Shown here: positions 26,006 to 33,098 of the stretch, piece by piece | How the letters are laid out: each line of letters begins with the position of its first letter | How positions within the stretch are numbered: position 1 is the stretch's first letter | From: Mycolicibacterium moriokaense | GTDB lineage: Bacteria > Actinomycetota > Actinomycetes > Mycobacteriales > Mycobacteriaceae | DNA: 64,000 bases | NCBI RefSeq assembly: GCF_010726085.1 | Contig: NZ_AP022560.1 | Coordinates: 6,076,001-6,140,000, forward strand | Direction: 5' to 3' | Made by a program: the position numbers and the translations under genes | The notes under the pieces: generated by a model | The model's input: only the letters and a program-made list of their open reading frames with translations | Told to the model about the DNA's origin: nothing | Databases searched by the model: none

Positions 26006-26869
26006 ATGGACAACATCCGGGGCAAGACCATCGCGATCACCGGCGCGGCCCGCGGCATCGGATTCGCCACCGCCACGGCATTGCTGCAACGGGGCGCACG
26101 GGTGGTCATCGGTGACCGCGACGTCGCCCTGCAGGAGTCGGCCGTCGTCAAGCTGACCAAGCTCGGCCAGGTCTCGGGCTACCCGCTCGACGTCACCGAT
26201 CGCGAATCGTTCTCGACCTTCCTTGACAAGGCTCGCACCGATGGCGGCGGCCACATCGACGTCCTGATCAACAATGCCGGCGTGATGCCGATCGGCCCGT
26301 TCCTAGACGAGACCGGGCAGTCAATCCGCTCGACGATCGAGGTGAACCTCTACGGTGTGATCACCGGCTGCCAGCTGGTGGCCCAGGACATGGTCGCGCG
26401 GGGCAGCGGACACATCATCAACATCTCCTCGCTGTCGGGCCTGATCCCAGTGCCGGGTCAGGTCGTCTACAACGCATCGAAGTTCGGCGTCGTCGGGCTG
26501 TCCGCCGCACTCGCCGACGAGCTCGCGCCGTACGGCGTCGAGGTCTCGGTGGTCATGCCGCCGTTCACCAATACCGAGCTGATCGCGGGCACCAAAGGCA
26601 GCGGAGCCATCAAGCCGGTCGAACCGGAGGACATCGCCAAGGCGGTCATCAAGACCCTCGACAAGCCGAAAACCCACGTGTCCGTTCCTACTCCGCTGCG
26701 GTTCACCGCTCAGGCGGCGCAGCTGCTCGGCCCGCGTGGCCGCCGTTGGCTGAACAAGAAGCTCGGGCTGGACCGCGTCTTCCTCGACTTCGACAGCACC
26801 GCACGGCAGAACTACGAGCAGCGCGCACGGGCCGCGCAGGGCGTCGTCGAGGGCCCGGAGAAGAGCTAG
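26006..26869 (+). CDS. Short-chain dehydrogenase/reductase
   Basis: A 287-residue SDR beginning MDNIRGKTIAITGAARGIGF. NNAGVMPIG, the ISSLSG serine segment and VYNASKFGVVG (catalytic Tyr and Lys) are all present. The C-terminal PTPLRFTAQAAQLLGPRG extension is shared with mycobacterial SDR family oxidoreductases of unknown substrate. The transcript is probably leaderless from TAAAGT at 25992-25997, under a palindromic operator. The stop overlaps the convergent hypothetical gene by four bases. It is oriented away from the SOS-controlled HNH gene, sharing an 87-base intergenic region with it. Confidence 0.9.
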   Translation: MDNIRGKTIAITGAARGIGFATATALLQRGARVVIGDRDVALQESAVVKLTKLGQVSGYPLDVTDRESFSTFLDKARTDGGGHIDVLINNAGVMPIGPFLDETGQSIRSTIEVNLYGVITGCQLVAQDMVARGSGHIINISSLSGLIPVPGQVVYNASKFGVVGLSAALADELAPYGVEVSVVMPPFTNTELIAGTKGSGAIKPVEPEDIAKAVIKTLDKPKTHVSVPTPLRFTAQAAQLLGPRGRRWLNKKLGLDRVFLDFDSTARQNYEQRARAAQGVVEGPEKS

Positions 26870-27279
26870 CCGAACTGCGGTAGCAGGTTTCCGATTCGGT
26901 AGCCCTCGATGGCGTCGAGATGCTCGAAGAGCTCGTCGAGCCCGAACTGGTAGTCGTCGGAGGTGCCGACGAACACGACGTGGACGACGTCGGCGTCGTC
27001 CGGGGTCATCACGATCGTGGTGACCGGCACGACGTCCCCATCGTCGGGCACCTCGGCCGTCGACGGAATGTAGTACCAGAGCGCTGACTCGTCATCGGAG
27101 AGCTCTTCGTCGAATACCCAGCCGCGCTCGGTGATTCGCTCGTCGAAACGTTCGAGGAGGGCGGCCAACTCGATGTCGTGCGACATGGCGTCCAGCACCG
27201 TGTCGGGAATCCAGCGCGCATTCTGGGTCGCCTGCCGCTTCTTGCGGCGGGCCTTTTTCGCCTGGGTCCGGCGTGACAC
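26866..27279 (-). CDS. Conserved hypothetical protein, basic N-terminus
   Basis: A 137-residue soluble protein. The first 20 residues are strongly basic (SRRTQAKKARRKKRQ) and could bind nucleic acid. The rest is acidic, with a WVFDEELSDDESALWYY stretch and alternating strands. No family was recognised. It directly follows metZ (stop and start adjoin at 27279/27280) and is probably in the purT-metZ transcript. There is no membrane segment or signal peptide. Confidence 0.7.
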   Translation of the reverse strand: MSRRTQAKKARRKKRQATQNARWIPDTVLDAMSHDIELAALLERFDERITERGWVFDEELSDDESALWYYIPSTAEVPDDGDVVPVTTIVMTPDDADVVHVVFVGTSDDYQFGLDELFEHLDAIEGYRIGNLLPQFG

Positions 27280-28497
27280 TTAAGACAGCGCCTGGTCGAG
27301 ATCGCCGATGAGGTCCTCGGTTCCCTCCAGCCCCACCGAGATTCGCACCACGCCGTCACCGAGCCCGATCGCCGCGCGCCCCTCCGGACCCATCGCCCGG
27401 TGGGTGGTGGTCGCCGGATGCGTGATCAACGACTTGGAATCGCCGAGGTTGTTGGAGATGTCGACGATGCGCAGCTTGTCGAGCACTTCGAACGCTCGCT
27501 CCTTGGTGCCGCCCTTGAGCTCGAACGTGACAACCGTTCCGCCCCCGGACATCTGGCGCTTCGCGAGGTCGTACTGCGGATGCGACTCGAGGTACGGGTA
27601 ACGCACCCAGCTCACGGCGGGATGGTTTTCCAGGAACTCGGCGATGCGGTGCGCCGACGCGTTCTGGTGCTCCACCCGAATCGCCAGCGTCTCCAGACCC
27701 TTCAACAGCGTCCACGCATTGAACGGGCTCAGCGCCGGACCCGTGTGGCGCATCAGCTTCTGCACCGGCTCGTCGATGTACTGCTTGTCACCGAGGATCG
27801 CGCCACCGAGCACGCGACCCTGCCCGTCGATGTGTTTGGTACCCGAGTACACGACGACGTCGGCGCCCAACGGCATGCCCTGCTGCAGGATCGGGGTGGC
27901 AAACACGTTGTCCAGTACGACTTTTGCGCCCGCGGCGTGAGCGAGGTCGCACACCGCGGCGATGTCGACCAGCTGCTGCATGGGATTCGACGGCGTCTCG
28001 AAGAAGACCGCCTTCGTGGGGACCGACAGCGCCTCCTCCCACTGCGACAGATCGTCGCCGTCGACGAACACCGTCTCCACGCCCCAGCGCGGCAGGATCT
28101 CGTTGCACACGACGAAGCAGGACCCGAAGAGGCTGCGCGCCGCCACGAGCCGATCTCCGGCGGCGAGCAGCGCACCCAGCGCAGTGAACACCGCCGCCAT
28201 CCCCGTCGCGGTGGCGAAGCATGCGGGTGCGCCTTCGATCAGCCGCAGCCGCTCCTCGAACATCGAGATCGTCGGGTTGCCGTAGCGGGAGTACACGTAA
28301 CGATCGATGTCGCCCGTAAACGCCTTCTCCGCTTCGGCCGCCGAGCCGTACACGTACCCCGACGTCAGGTACAACGCCTCAGCGGTCTCCTCGAAACCCG
28401 ATCGCAGCAGGCCCCCGCGCACGCCGATGGTCGCCTGGCTCACCCCGTCAGGCAACTGCGCGGGTCGACGGACCGACGGCACCTCAGAGTCGCTCAT
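27280..28497 (-). CDS. metZ: O-succinylhomoserine sulfhydrylase
   Basis: A 405-residue PLP enzyme of the Cys/Met-metabolism family, orthologous to Rv0391. It makes homocysteine from O-succinylhomoserine and sulfide in methionine synthesis. YSRYGNPT, the SGTKHIDGQG segment with the PLP-binding Lys, and SLITHPATTTH are diagnostic. The ATG at 28497 overlaps the rhodanese stop by four bases (ATGA), and a longer upstream frame overlapping that gene was rejected. Linkage to a rhodanese is conserved with M. tuberculosis and suggests joint sulfur handling. Confidence 0.95.
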   Translation of the reverse strand: MSDSEVPSVRRPAQLPDGVSQATIGVRGGLLRSGFEETAEALYLTSGYVYGSAAEAEKAFTGDIDRYVYSRYGNPTISMFEERLRLIEGAPACFATATGMAAVFTALGALLAAGDRLVAARSLFGSCFVVCNEILPRWGVETVFVDGDDLSQWEEALSVPTKAVFFETPSNPMQQLVDIAAVCDLAHAAGAKVVLDNVFATPILQQGMPLGADVVVYSGTKHIDGQGRVLGGAILGDKQYIDEPVQKLMRHTGPALSPFNAWTLLKGLETLAIRVEHQNASAHRIAEFLENHPAVSWVRYPYLESHPQYDLAKRQMSGGGTVVTFELKGGTKERAFEVLDKLRIVDISNNLGDSKSLITHPATTTHRAMGPEGRAAIGLGDGVVRISVGLEGTEDLIGDLDQALS

Positions 28498-28907
28498 GAC
28501 TGCTTCCACGGCAGGCCGACGGCTTTCCAACCGCTGCCGCCACGATGTTTGTGCTCGTCGAGATGGCCTTCGAACCCGTCGAGCACGTTGTACGACGGCC
28601 CGATACCCGCCTCGGTCGCGGCCTCGGCGGCGCCGATCGAGCGGTTGCCAGAACGGCAGAGGAACACGACAGGCCTCTCCCCTGGGGTCACACCTGCCGC
28701 CTTGAGATCCTCGACGAAATTGTTGTTGTGCTTGCCGTCCGCGCTGTTCCACTCGACATACACGACCTCGCGATCGAGGCTCGACAGGTCAGGGACACCG
28801 ACGAACCGCCATTCGGCGTCGGTGCGACAGTCGACCAACACGGCCTCGGGGTCATCGGTCAGCAGCTTCCATGCCTCCTCAGGCGTGATGTCTCCGGCAT
28901 AGCTCAC
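28494..28907 (-). CDS. Rhodanese-domain sulfurtransferase (Rv0390 orthologue)
   Basis: A 137-residue single rhodanese domain. FLCRSGNRSIGAAE contains the active-site Cys that carries persulfide sulfur, and WRFVGVPDLSSL is the family core. It is likely to deliver or handle sulfane sulfur for the coupled metZ product. The GTG at 28907 reproduces the N-terminus of the M. tuberculosis homologue (a short YAGDITP start). The longer frame to 29012 runs back into the upstream gene. Confidence 0.93.
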   Translation of the reverse strand: MSYAGDITPEEAWKLLTDDPEAVLVDCRTDAEWRFVGVPDLSSLDREVVYVEWNSADGKHNNNFVEDLKAAGVTPGERPVVFLCRSGNRSIGAAEAATEAGIGPSYNVLDGFEGHLDEHKHRGGSGWKAVGLPWKQS

Positions 28908-28926
28908 GGACGTGAGTCTCCCACAG

Positions 28927-29370
28927 CTAGCTGGGGACAGGTGTACAGACCTTCCAAGCCCCGTCCTCCCGTACGAACGTCGTTTCGACCTCCGTTTTGG
29001 CGTCCGGCTCATTGTCGAACGTGTAGGTCACCTTGGCCGTGGCGCGCTCGCCGTCTATCACCACATCGGTTACGTCGTCGACGCGCCGCGCGCCTTGATT
29101 CTCCTTCGAATCACGTTGACCTGCAATCACTTCAGCCTCGGTCCCCTGCTGCTCCCGGCAGGTGGTGCTGCGGAAATCCGCGTAGTTCTCCTTCTGCAGC
29201 GCATCGTTCTGCGCCACCGCCGCCCGCGCGATCTGCTGCTTGGGTGTCAACTCACCATCGGTGAACAGATTCACCAATCCGATTGCAATCACGACGATCA
29301 CAATGATTGCCAAGGCCGCCAGAAACGGCAGCGCGGTGGGCCGGTCGGCGCCGGGCTCAGGCAACGACAC
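28927..29370 (-). CDS. Single-pass membrane protein with NTF2-like external domain
   Basis: A 147-residue protein with a transmembrane helix at residues 14-35 and an external domain of about 105 residues. That domain has the helix-strand pattern and the ARAAVAQNDALQKENYADFR / VTYTFDNEPDAKTEVETTFVREDGAWKVC segments seen in mycobacterial DUF4878/NTF2-like proteins. Two Cys residues (near 70 and the C-terminus) could form a disulfide. Function is unknown. It lies between purT (3 bases) and the rhodanese gene in one leftward unit. Confidence 0.72.
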   Translation of the reverse strand: MSLPEPGADRPTALPFLAALAIIVIVVIAIGLVNLFTDGELTPKQQIARAAVAQNDALQKENYADFRSTTCREQQGTEAEVIAGQRDSKENQGARRVDDVTDVVIDGERATAKVTYTFDNEPDAKTEVETTFVREDGAWKVCTPVPS

Positions 29371-29373
29371 AGG

Positions 29374-30594
29374 TCACCAGAGCTTGCGCAGCGCCGCCGA
29401 AACGCGGCGCGCCCGGTCCCGGGCGACGATCGGGTCGGGGGCGGTCGCCAGTGCCACACCGAGCCGGCGCCGCCCCTCGGTCTCGTCCGGCCGGTTAAAC
29501 AGGCGGACATCGCTTTCCGCGACGGCGAGCGCCTCGGCGACCACGGCGCGTACGTCGGCGCCACGGCTGTCGGTCGCGTCCGCCCCTGCGTAGCTGACCT
29601 CCGCGGCACCCGGCGAGATCATGATGGTGTCCACCGAGAGGCCGAGGATCGCGCGCGCGTGCAGTTCGAACTGCGACAGGCGTTGCGAGCGCAGGGTCAC
29701 AAGGCCGCTGTCGTACGGGCGCGGGCGCACGTTGTCGAAGTAGACCTCGTCGCCGCGGACCAGCACCTCGACGCCGAAGACGCCGCGCCCACCCAGCGAA
29801 TTGACGATCCGCGCTCCGATGGACTTCGCGGCGTCCAGCGCGGCGGCCGTGAGCTGTTGAGGCTGCCAGGACTCCAGCGAGTCACCACCCAGCTGCCGGT
29901 GGCCGATGGGTTCGCAGAAGTGCACCACGGGCCCGGTCGGTCCGACGGTGCGGATGGTCAGCAGCGTCACTTCGAAGTCGACCTCGACGACCGCCTCGGC
30001 CATCACCCGGTTGTGCGGAATCCGGCCTGCGGCGACGGCGCGATGCCAGGCCGGCTCCACATCCTCGGCCCGCACCAGCACCGACTCACCGTCACCCGGT
30101 GCCGCGGCGATCGGCTTCACCACCAGCGGGAAGCCGGCGTGGTTGGCGACGGCGGTCAGCTCGTCGACAGAGCTCGCGAACCAGAACGGCGCGGTGGGCA
30201 GGCCGAGCTCGTCGGCTGCGAGCCGCCGCAGCCCTTCGCGATCGAGCGACAGCCGGGTGCTGCGCGGGGTCGGGAACACCTCGATGTCACCCCGCTCGGC
30301 GACCGCGATGAGCGCGTCGGCGGCGATCAGGTTCGCCTGGGCCACCACGTACCGCGGGTGTTCCTTCTCGATCAGAGCGGTCAGCGCGTCGGCGTCGTTC
30401 ATCTTGACGACGGCGGTCCGGTCGGCCACCCCATGTGCGGGCGCATCCGCGTAGCGGTCCACCGCGATGACGGTCGCGCCGAGCCGCTGGAACGCCAGTG
30501 CCAACTCGCGGCTCAACTCACCCGAGCCGAGCAGCATGACCGTCGTATCGGCCTCGTCGGAACCGATCGTCGCGTCGTCCGTCGTTTCACTCAT
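29374..30594 (-). CDS. purT: Formate-dependent phosphoribosylglycinamide formyltransferase
   Basis: A 406-residue ATP-grasp enzyme, orthologous to Rv0389. It formylates GAR with formate and ATP in purine synthesis, an alternative to folate-dependent PurN. VMLLGSGELSRELA begins the pre-ATP-grasp domain. FPLVVKPIAAAPGDGESV is the ATP-binding region, and VEVDFEVTLLT and GVEVLVRGDEVYFDNVRPRPYDSG hold the metal ligands. The usual SSGKG loop reads AAPGD-GES here, a modest variation. The ATG at 30594 was chosen; an upstream extension to 30660 is not conserved-looking and overlaps the zinc-finger gene. Confidence 0.93.
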   Translation of the reverse strand: MSETTDDATIGSDEADTTVMLLGSGELSRELALAFQRLGATVIAVDRYADAPAHGVADRTAVVKMNDADALTALIEKEHPRYVVAQANLIAADALIAVAERGDIEVFPTPRSTRLSLDREGLRRLAADELGLPTAPFWFASSVDELTAVANHAGFPLVVKPIAAAPGDGESVLVRAEDVEPAWHRAVAAGRIPHNRVMAEAVVEVDFEVTLLTIRTVGPTGPVVHFCEPIGHRQLGGDSLESWQPQQLTAAALDAAKSIGARIVNSLGGRGVFGVEVLVRGDEVYFDNVRPRPYDSGLVTLRSQRLSQFELHARAILGLSVDTIMISPGAAEVSYAGADATDSRGADVRAVVAEALAVAESDVRLFNRPDETEGRRRLGVALATAPDPIVARDRARRVSAALRKLW

Positions 30595-30616
30595 GGCCCG
30601 TCCAGACTGCCAGAAG

Positions 30617-30892
30617 TCAGCCGAGCCGGGCATCGATGTAGCACCACCGCCAGTTCTCACCCGGCTCGACCGACCTCATCACCGGATGACCGGTCTTGGC
30701 GAAGTGCTCACTGGCGTGCTGATGCGGACTGGAATCGCAGCATCCGACGTGTCCGCAGGTGAGGCACATACGCAGGTGTGCCCAGGTGTCCGCGCCGTCG
30801 GCCAGGCAGTCCTCGCAATGTCCGGGCGTGTGCGGAGCGGGGTCAACGGCATCGACCGTGGCCGCGAGGTGTTCACACGTATCGGGGACCAC
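30617..30892 (-). CDS. UBP-type zinc-finger protein
   Basis: A 91-residue protein that is almost entirely a ZnF-UBP domain. Its pattern is CEHL, then CEDC, CLTCGHVGCCDSS, HASEHFAKTGHPV and WCYID, giving the full Cys/His ligand set. In eukaryotes this fold binds ubiquitin's C-terminal tail. Bacterial versions are common in actinobacteria, and their ligand is unknown. A GTG at 30892 starts just before the domain. ATG 30940 and TTG 30949 are in frame but would add a basic leader and lack ribosome-binding sites. It could be the first gene of the leftward purT unit. Confidence 0.75.
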   Translation of the reverse strand: MVPDTCEHLAATVDAVDPAPHTPGHCEDCLADGADTWAHLRMCLTCGHVGCCDSSPHQHASEHFAKTGHPVMRSVEPGENWRWCYIDARLG

Positions 30893-30982
30893 GGACGATC
30901 TCGGCGATCTCGCAGTGCGCTCACGTGATCTCCTCAGCATGCTGATCAAGGATACGGATCGCGAACTAGGAGGCTTTGCGAC

Positions 30983-32569
30983 GTGGGTGCATCACTGCTG
31001 GTGGTTCTGGTGCTGTCGATCCTGCTGGCCGCCCTCGCCCGACACTTCGACGTCTCCGCCCCGCTGGCTCTGGTCATCGCAGGTCTGGCCGCCAGCAGCC
31101 TGCCGGTGCTGCACGACGTCGAGCTCGATCCGGAGCTGGTCCTGTACGTGATTCTGCCCCCGCTGCTGTGGTCGGCGGGCAACGAAAGCAGCTCCCTCGC
31201 ACTGCGGAAGAACGTCCGTCCGATCGCCCTGCTGGCGGTGGGGCTTCCGCTCGCGACGACGTTCGCGGTCGGGTTCGTCGCATACAAGACGGTCCCGGAG
31301 CTCACTCTCGCCGCGGCGCTGACGCTCGGCGCGATCGTCGCGCCGCCCGACGCGGTGTCGGCCACCGCGATCGGCAGGCGGCTGGGCCTACCGCGACGGA
31401 TCATGACCCTGCTCGGCGGCGAGAGCCTGCTCAACGACGCGACGGCGCTGACCGCCTACAAGGTGGCGCTCGCCGCGGCGATCGGGACGGCGGCGACATG
31501 GGACCGCGCCGTCGGCACCTTCGCGCTCGCCGCGGTCGGCGGCGTCGTGGCCGGCGTCGGGTTCGGCGCCCTGATCGCCTACATCCGGTCCCGACTCAAC
31601 GATCCCGTGGTGGAGAGCGCGATCGGTCTGGTCGCACCGTTTGTCATCTTCTTCGTCGCGGAGCTGGTCCACGGGTCCGGCGTGATCGCGGTGGTGGTCG
31701 CCGCCCTGATCCTCGGCCAGCACTCGGCACATGCGGGGTACGCGACCCGGCTGCAGGACTTCGCGCTGTGGCAGGCCGTCGTGCTGGTCCTCGAATCGTT
31801 CGCGTTCATGCTGATCGGGCTGCAGCTTCCCGACGTCATCAGTGAGCTCGAGGGAATCCCCGCCTCGGTGCTGATCTGGTCGTCGCTCGCGGTGTTCGCC
31901 ACGGTGATCGCCGTCCGGATCGCGTGGGTGTTCCTGTTCGCCTTCCTACCTCCGCTGTTGTCCAGGCGGGAAGGCGAAGCGCCGCCGTCGCCTGCCCAGG
32001 TGTTCGTCGTGGCCTGGGCCGGAATGCGTGGGGTGGTGTCGCTGGCCGCCGCCGCGGGTGTCCCCCTGGTGACCCTGACGGGCGATCCGTTCCCCGGGCG
32101 GCCGCACCTCATATTCCTCACGTTCGTCGTGGTTGTCGGCACGCTGCTGCTGCACGGACTGACGTTGCCGTGGGTGATCCGGGTGCTGCACGTCCAAGGC
32201 GACGATCCGTATCAGGACCAGCTCGCGATGGTCCAGGCGCAGGACCGCGCCGTGCGCGCCGCCTCCGACCGCCTCGACGAGGTACTGGCCGAATCCCGTG
32301 CGACCAACGACGTTCCGGAACGGGCGGCCGAGATACTGCGCGCGTGGAACACCCGGCGGCTCAACAGCGCGTGGGAACAGCTCGGGCGAGCGGACGAGGA
32401 GATCGGGGAGAGTCCCACCGCCGCGTTTCGCCGGCTGCGGCTGGAAATGCTTGCCACCGAACGCAAGACGCTGATCGAGGAACGCGACGCGGGACACATC
32501 GACGACGAGGCGCTGCGCTCGATGCTGCGCGGGCTGGATCTCGAGGAGGCGACGCTCAACCGGAAGTAG
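30983..32569 (+). CDS. CPA1-family Na+/H+ antiporter
   Basis: A 528-residue monovalent cation:proton antiporter with about 12 transmembrane helices in the first 400 residues and a cytoplasmic helical tail of about 130 residues. IVAPPDAVSATAI and GGESLLNDATALTAY are the family signatures, and the Asp in ND is the ion site. It exchanges Na+ (or K+) for protons across the inner membrane. The GTG at 30983 has a strong AGGAGG site at 30968-30973. Its end overlaps the convergent MarR gene by 14 bases. Confidence 0.93.
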   Translation: MGASLLVVLVLSILLAALARHFDVSAPLALVIAGLAASSLPVLHDVELDPELVLYVILPPLLWSAGNESSSLALRKNVRPIALLAVGLPLATTFAVGFVAYKTVPELTLAAALTLGAIVAPPDAVSATAIGRRLGLPRRIMTLLGGESLLNDATALTAYKVALAAAIGTAATWDRAVGTFALAAVGGVVAGVGFGALIAYIRSRLNDPVVESAIGLVAPFVIFFVAELVHGSGVIAVVVAALILGQHSAHAGYATRLQDFALWQAVVLVLESFAFMLIGLQLPDVISELEGIPASVLIWSSLAVFATVIAVRIAWVFLFAFLPPLLSRREGEAPPSPAQVFVVAWAGMRGVVSLAAAAGVPLVTLTGDPFPGRPHLIFLTFVVVVGTLLLHGLTLPWVIRVLHVQGDDPYQDQLAMVQAQDRAVRAASDRLDEVLAESRATNDVPERAAEILRAWNTRRLNSAWEQLGRADEEIGESPTAAFRRLRLEMLATERKTLIEERDAGHIDDEALRSMLRGLDLEEATLNRK

Positions 32570-33035
32570 CGTCGAGCTGGCTGCGAAACCGTGCCATCGC
32601 CTCGATGAGCGCGGTGAAGGTGCGGTGCGCGGCACGCAGTTCGTCATCGGACAGCCCGGCGAGGGCCAAGCGTGTCTGTTCGGCCAGCGGTGTGAAAAAT
32701 CCACGCGCGACGCCCATTCCGTGATCGGCGACACGGAGGATGACCTTGCGCCGGTCGGCGGGATCGGACTCGCGCCGCACATGGCCGGACGCGATCATCC
32801 GTTCGACGAGATACGTGATCGCCGCGCCGGACATCCCCATCTGTCTCCGCAATTCGCCCGCGGTCAACGGTGTTCCGGCGGTTTCGGCGACCATGATGTG
32901 CAGGAGGGCGCGAAAGTCGTTGGCCGCGACATCGTGTCGGCCCGCGAAGTGCCTGCCGATCTGATCGGATTCGGCGTTCATCGCCCGCATGTCGGCCGCG
33001 ATCATGTCTTCAAGGGTTTCGCGGTCTTCGGGCAC
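32556..33035 (-). CDS. MarR-family transcriptional regulator
   Basis: A 159-residue winged-helix regulator. LTAGELRRQMGMSGAAITYLVERMI is the recognition helix-turn-helix, and ESDPADRRKVILRV is the DxRxxR wing typical of MarR. Dimers bind palindromes and are released by small ligands. It is divergent from an MMPL exporter across 63 bases containing a palindrome at 33058-33088, so it probably represses both itself and the exporter. The GTG at 33035 has a TATGCT -10 box (33042-33047) six bases upstream and no ribosome-binding site, implying a leaderless mRNA. Confidence 0.92.
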   Translation of the reverse strand: MPEDRETLEDMIAADMRAMNAESDQIGRHFAGRHDVAANDFRALLHIMVAETAGTPLTAGELRRQMGMSGAAITYLVERMIASGHVRRESDPADRRKVILRVADHGMGVARGFFTPLAEQTRLALAGLSDDELRAAHRTFTALIEAMARFRSQLDATSG

Positions 33036-33041
33036 GGGTAG

Positions 33042-33047
33042 AGCATA
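33042..33047 (-). promoter_or_regulatory. -10 box of the marR-type gene
   Basis: TATGCT on the minus strand lies six bases before the GTG at 33035. This is consistent with leaderless transcription starting at the GTG. Confidence 0.55.
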
Positions 33048-33057
33048 AGGCGCAAAG

Positions 33058-33088
33058 TTTCATTTGGTTAAAATTTAAGAATCTGAAA
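33058..33088. promoter_or_regulatory. Candidate MarR operator between regulator and MMPL exporter
   Basis: This 31-base element is an imperfect palindrome centred at 33073. TTTCA and TGAAA form the outer arms and TTAAA-A-TTTAA the core, with 11 of 15 positions matching between arms. It is AT-rich and lies between the two divergent starts, the usual place for a MarR site. Confidence 0.6.
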
Positions 33089-33098
33089 TATTGGAGTC

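Noticed and set aside
27400..28902. A 500-codon open frame on the plus strand
   Set aside because: It is antisense to metZ and the rhodanese gene, with Arg/His-rich low-complexity sequence.
28912..30762. A 616-codon open frame on the plus strand
   Set aside because: It is antisense to purT and the NTF2-like gene and has no recognisable motif.
30679..30924. An alternative minus-strand frame with a good AGGAG site before a GTG at 30924
   Set aside because: The protein lacks any family similarity, while the overlapping frame encodes a complete zinc finger. The AGGAG probably arises by chance.
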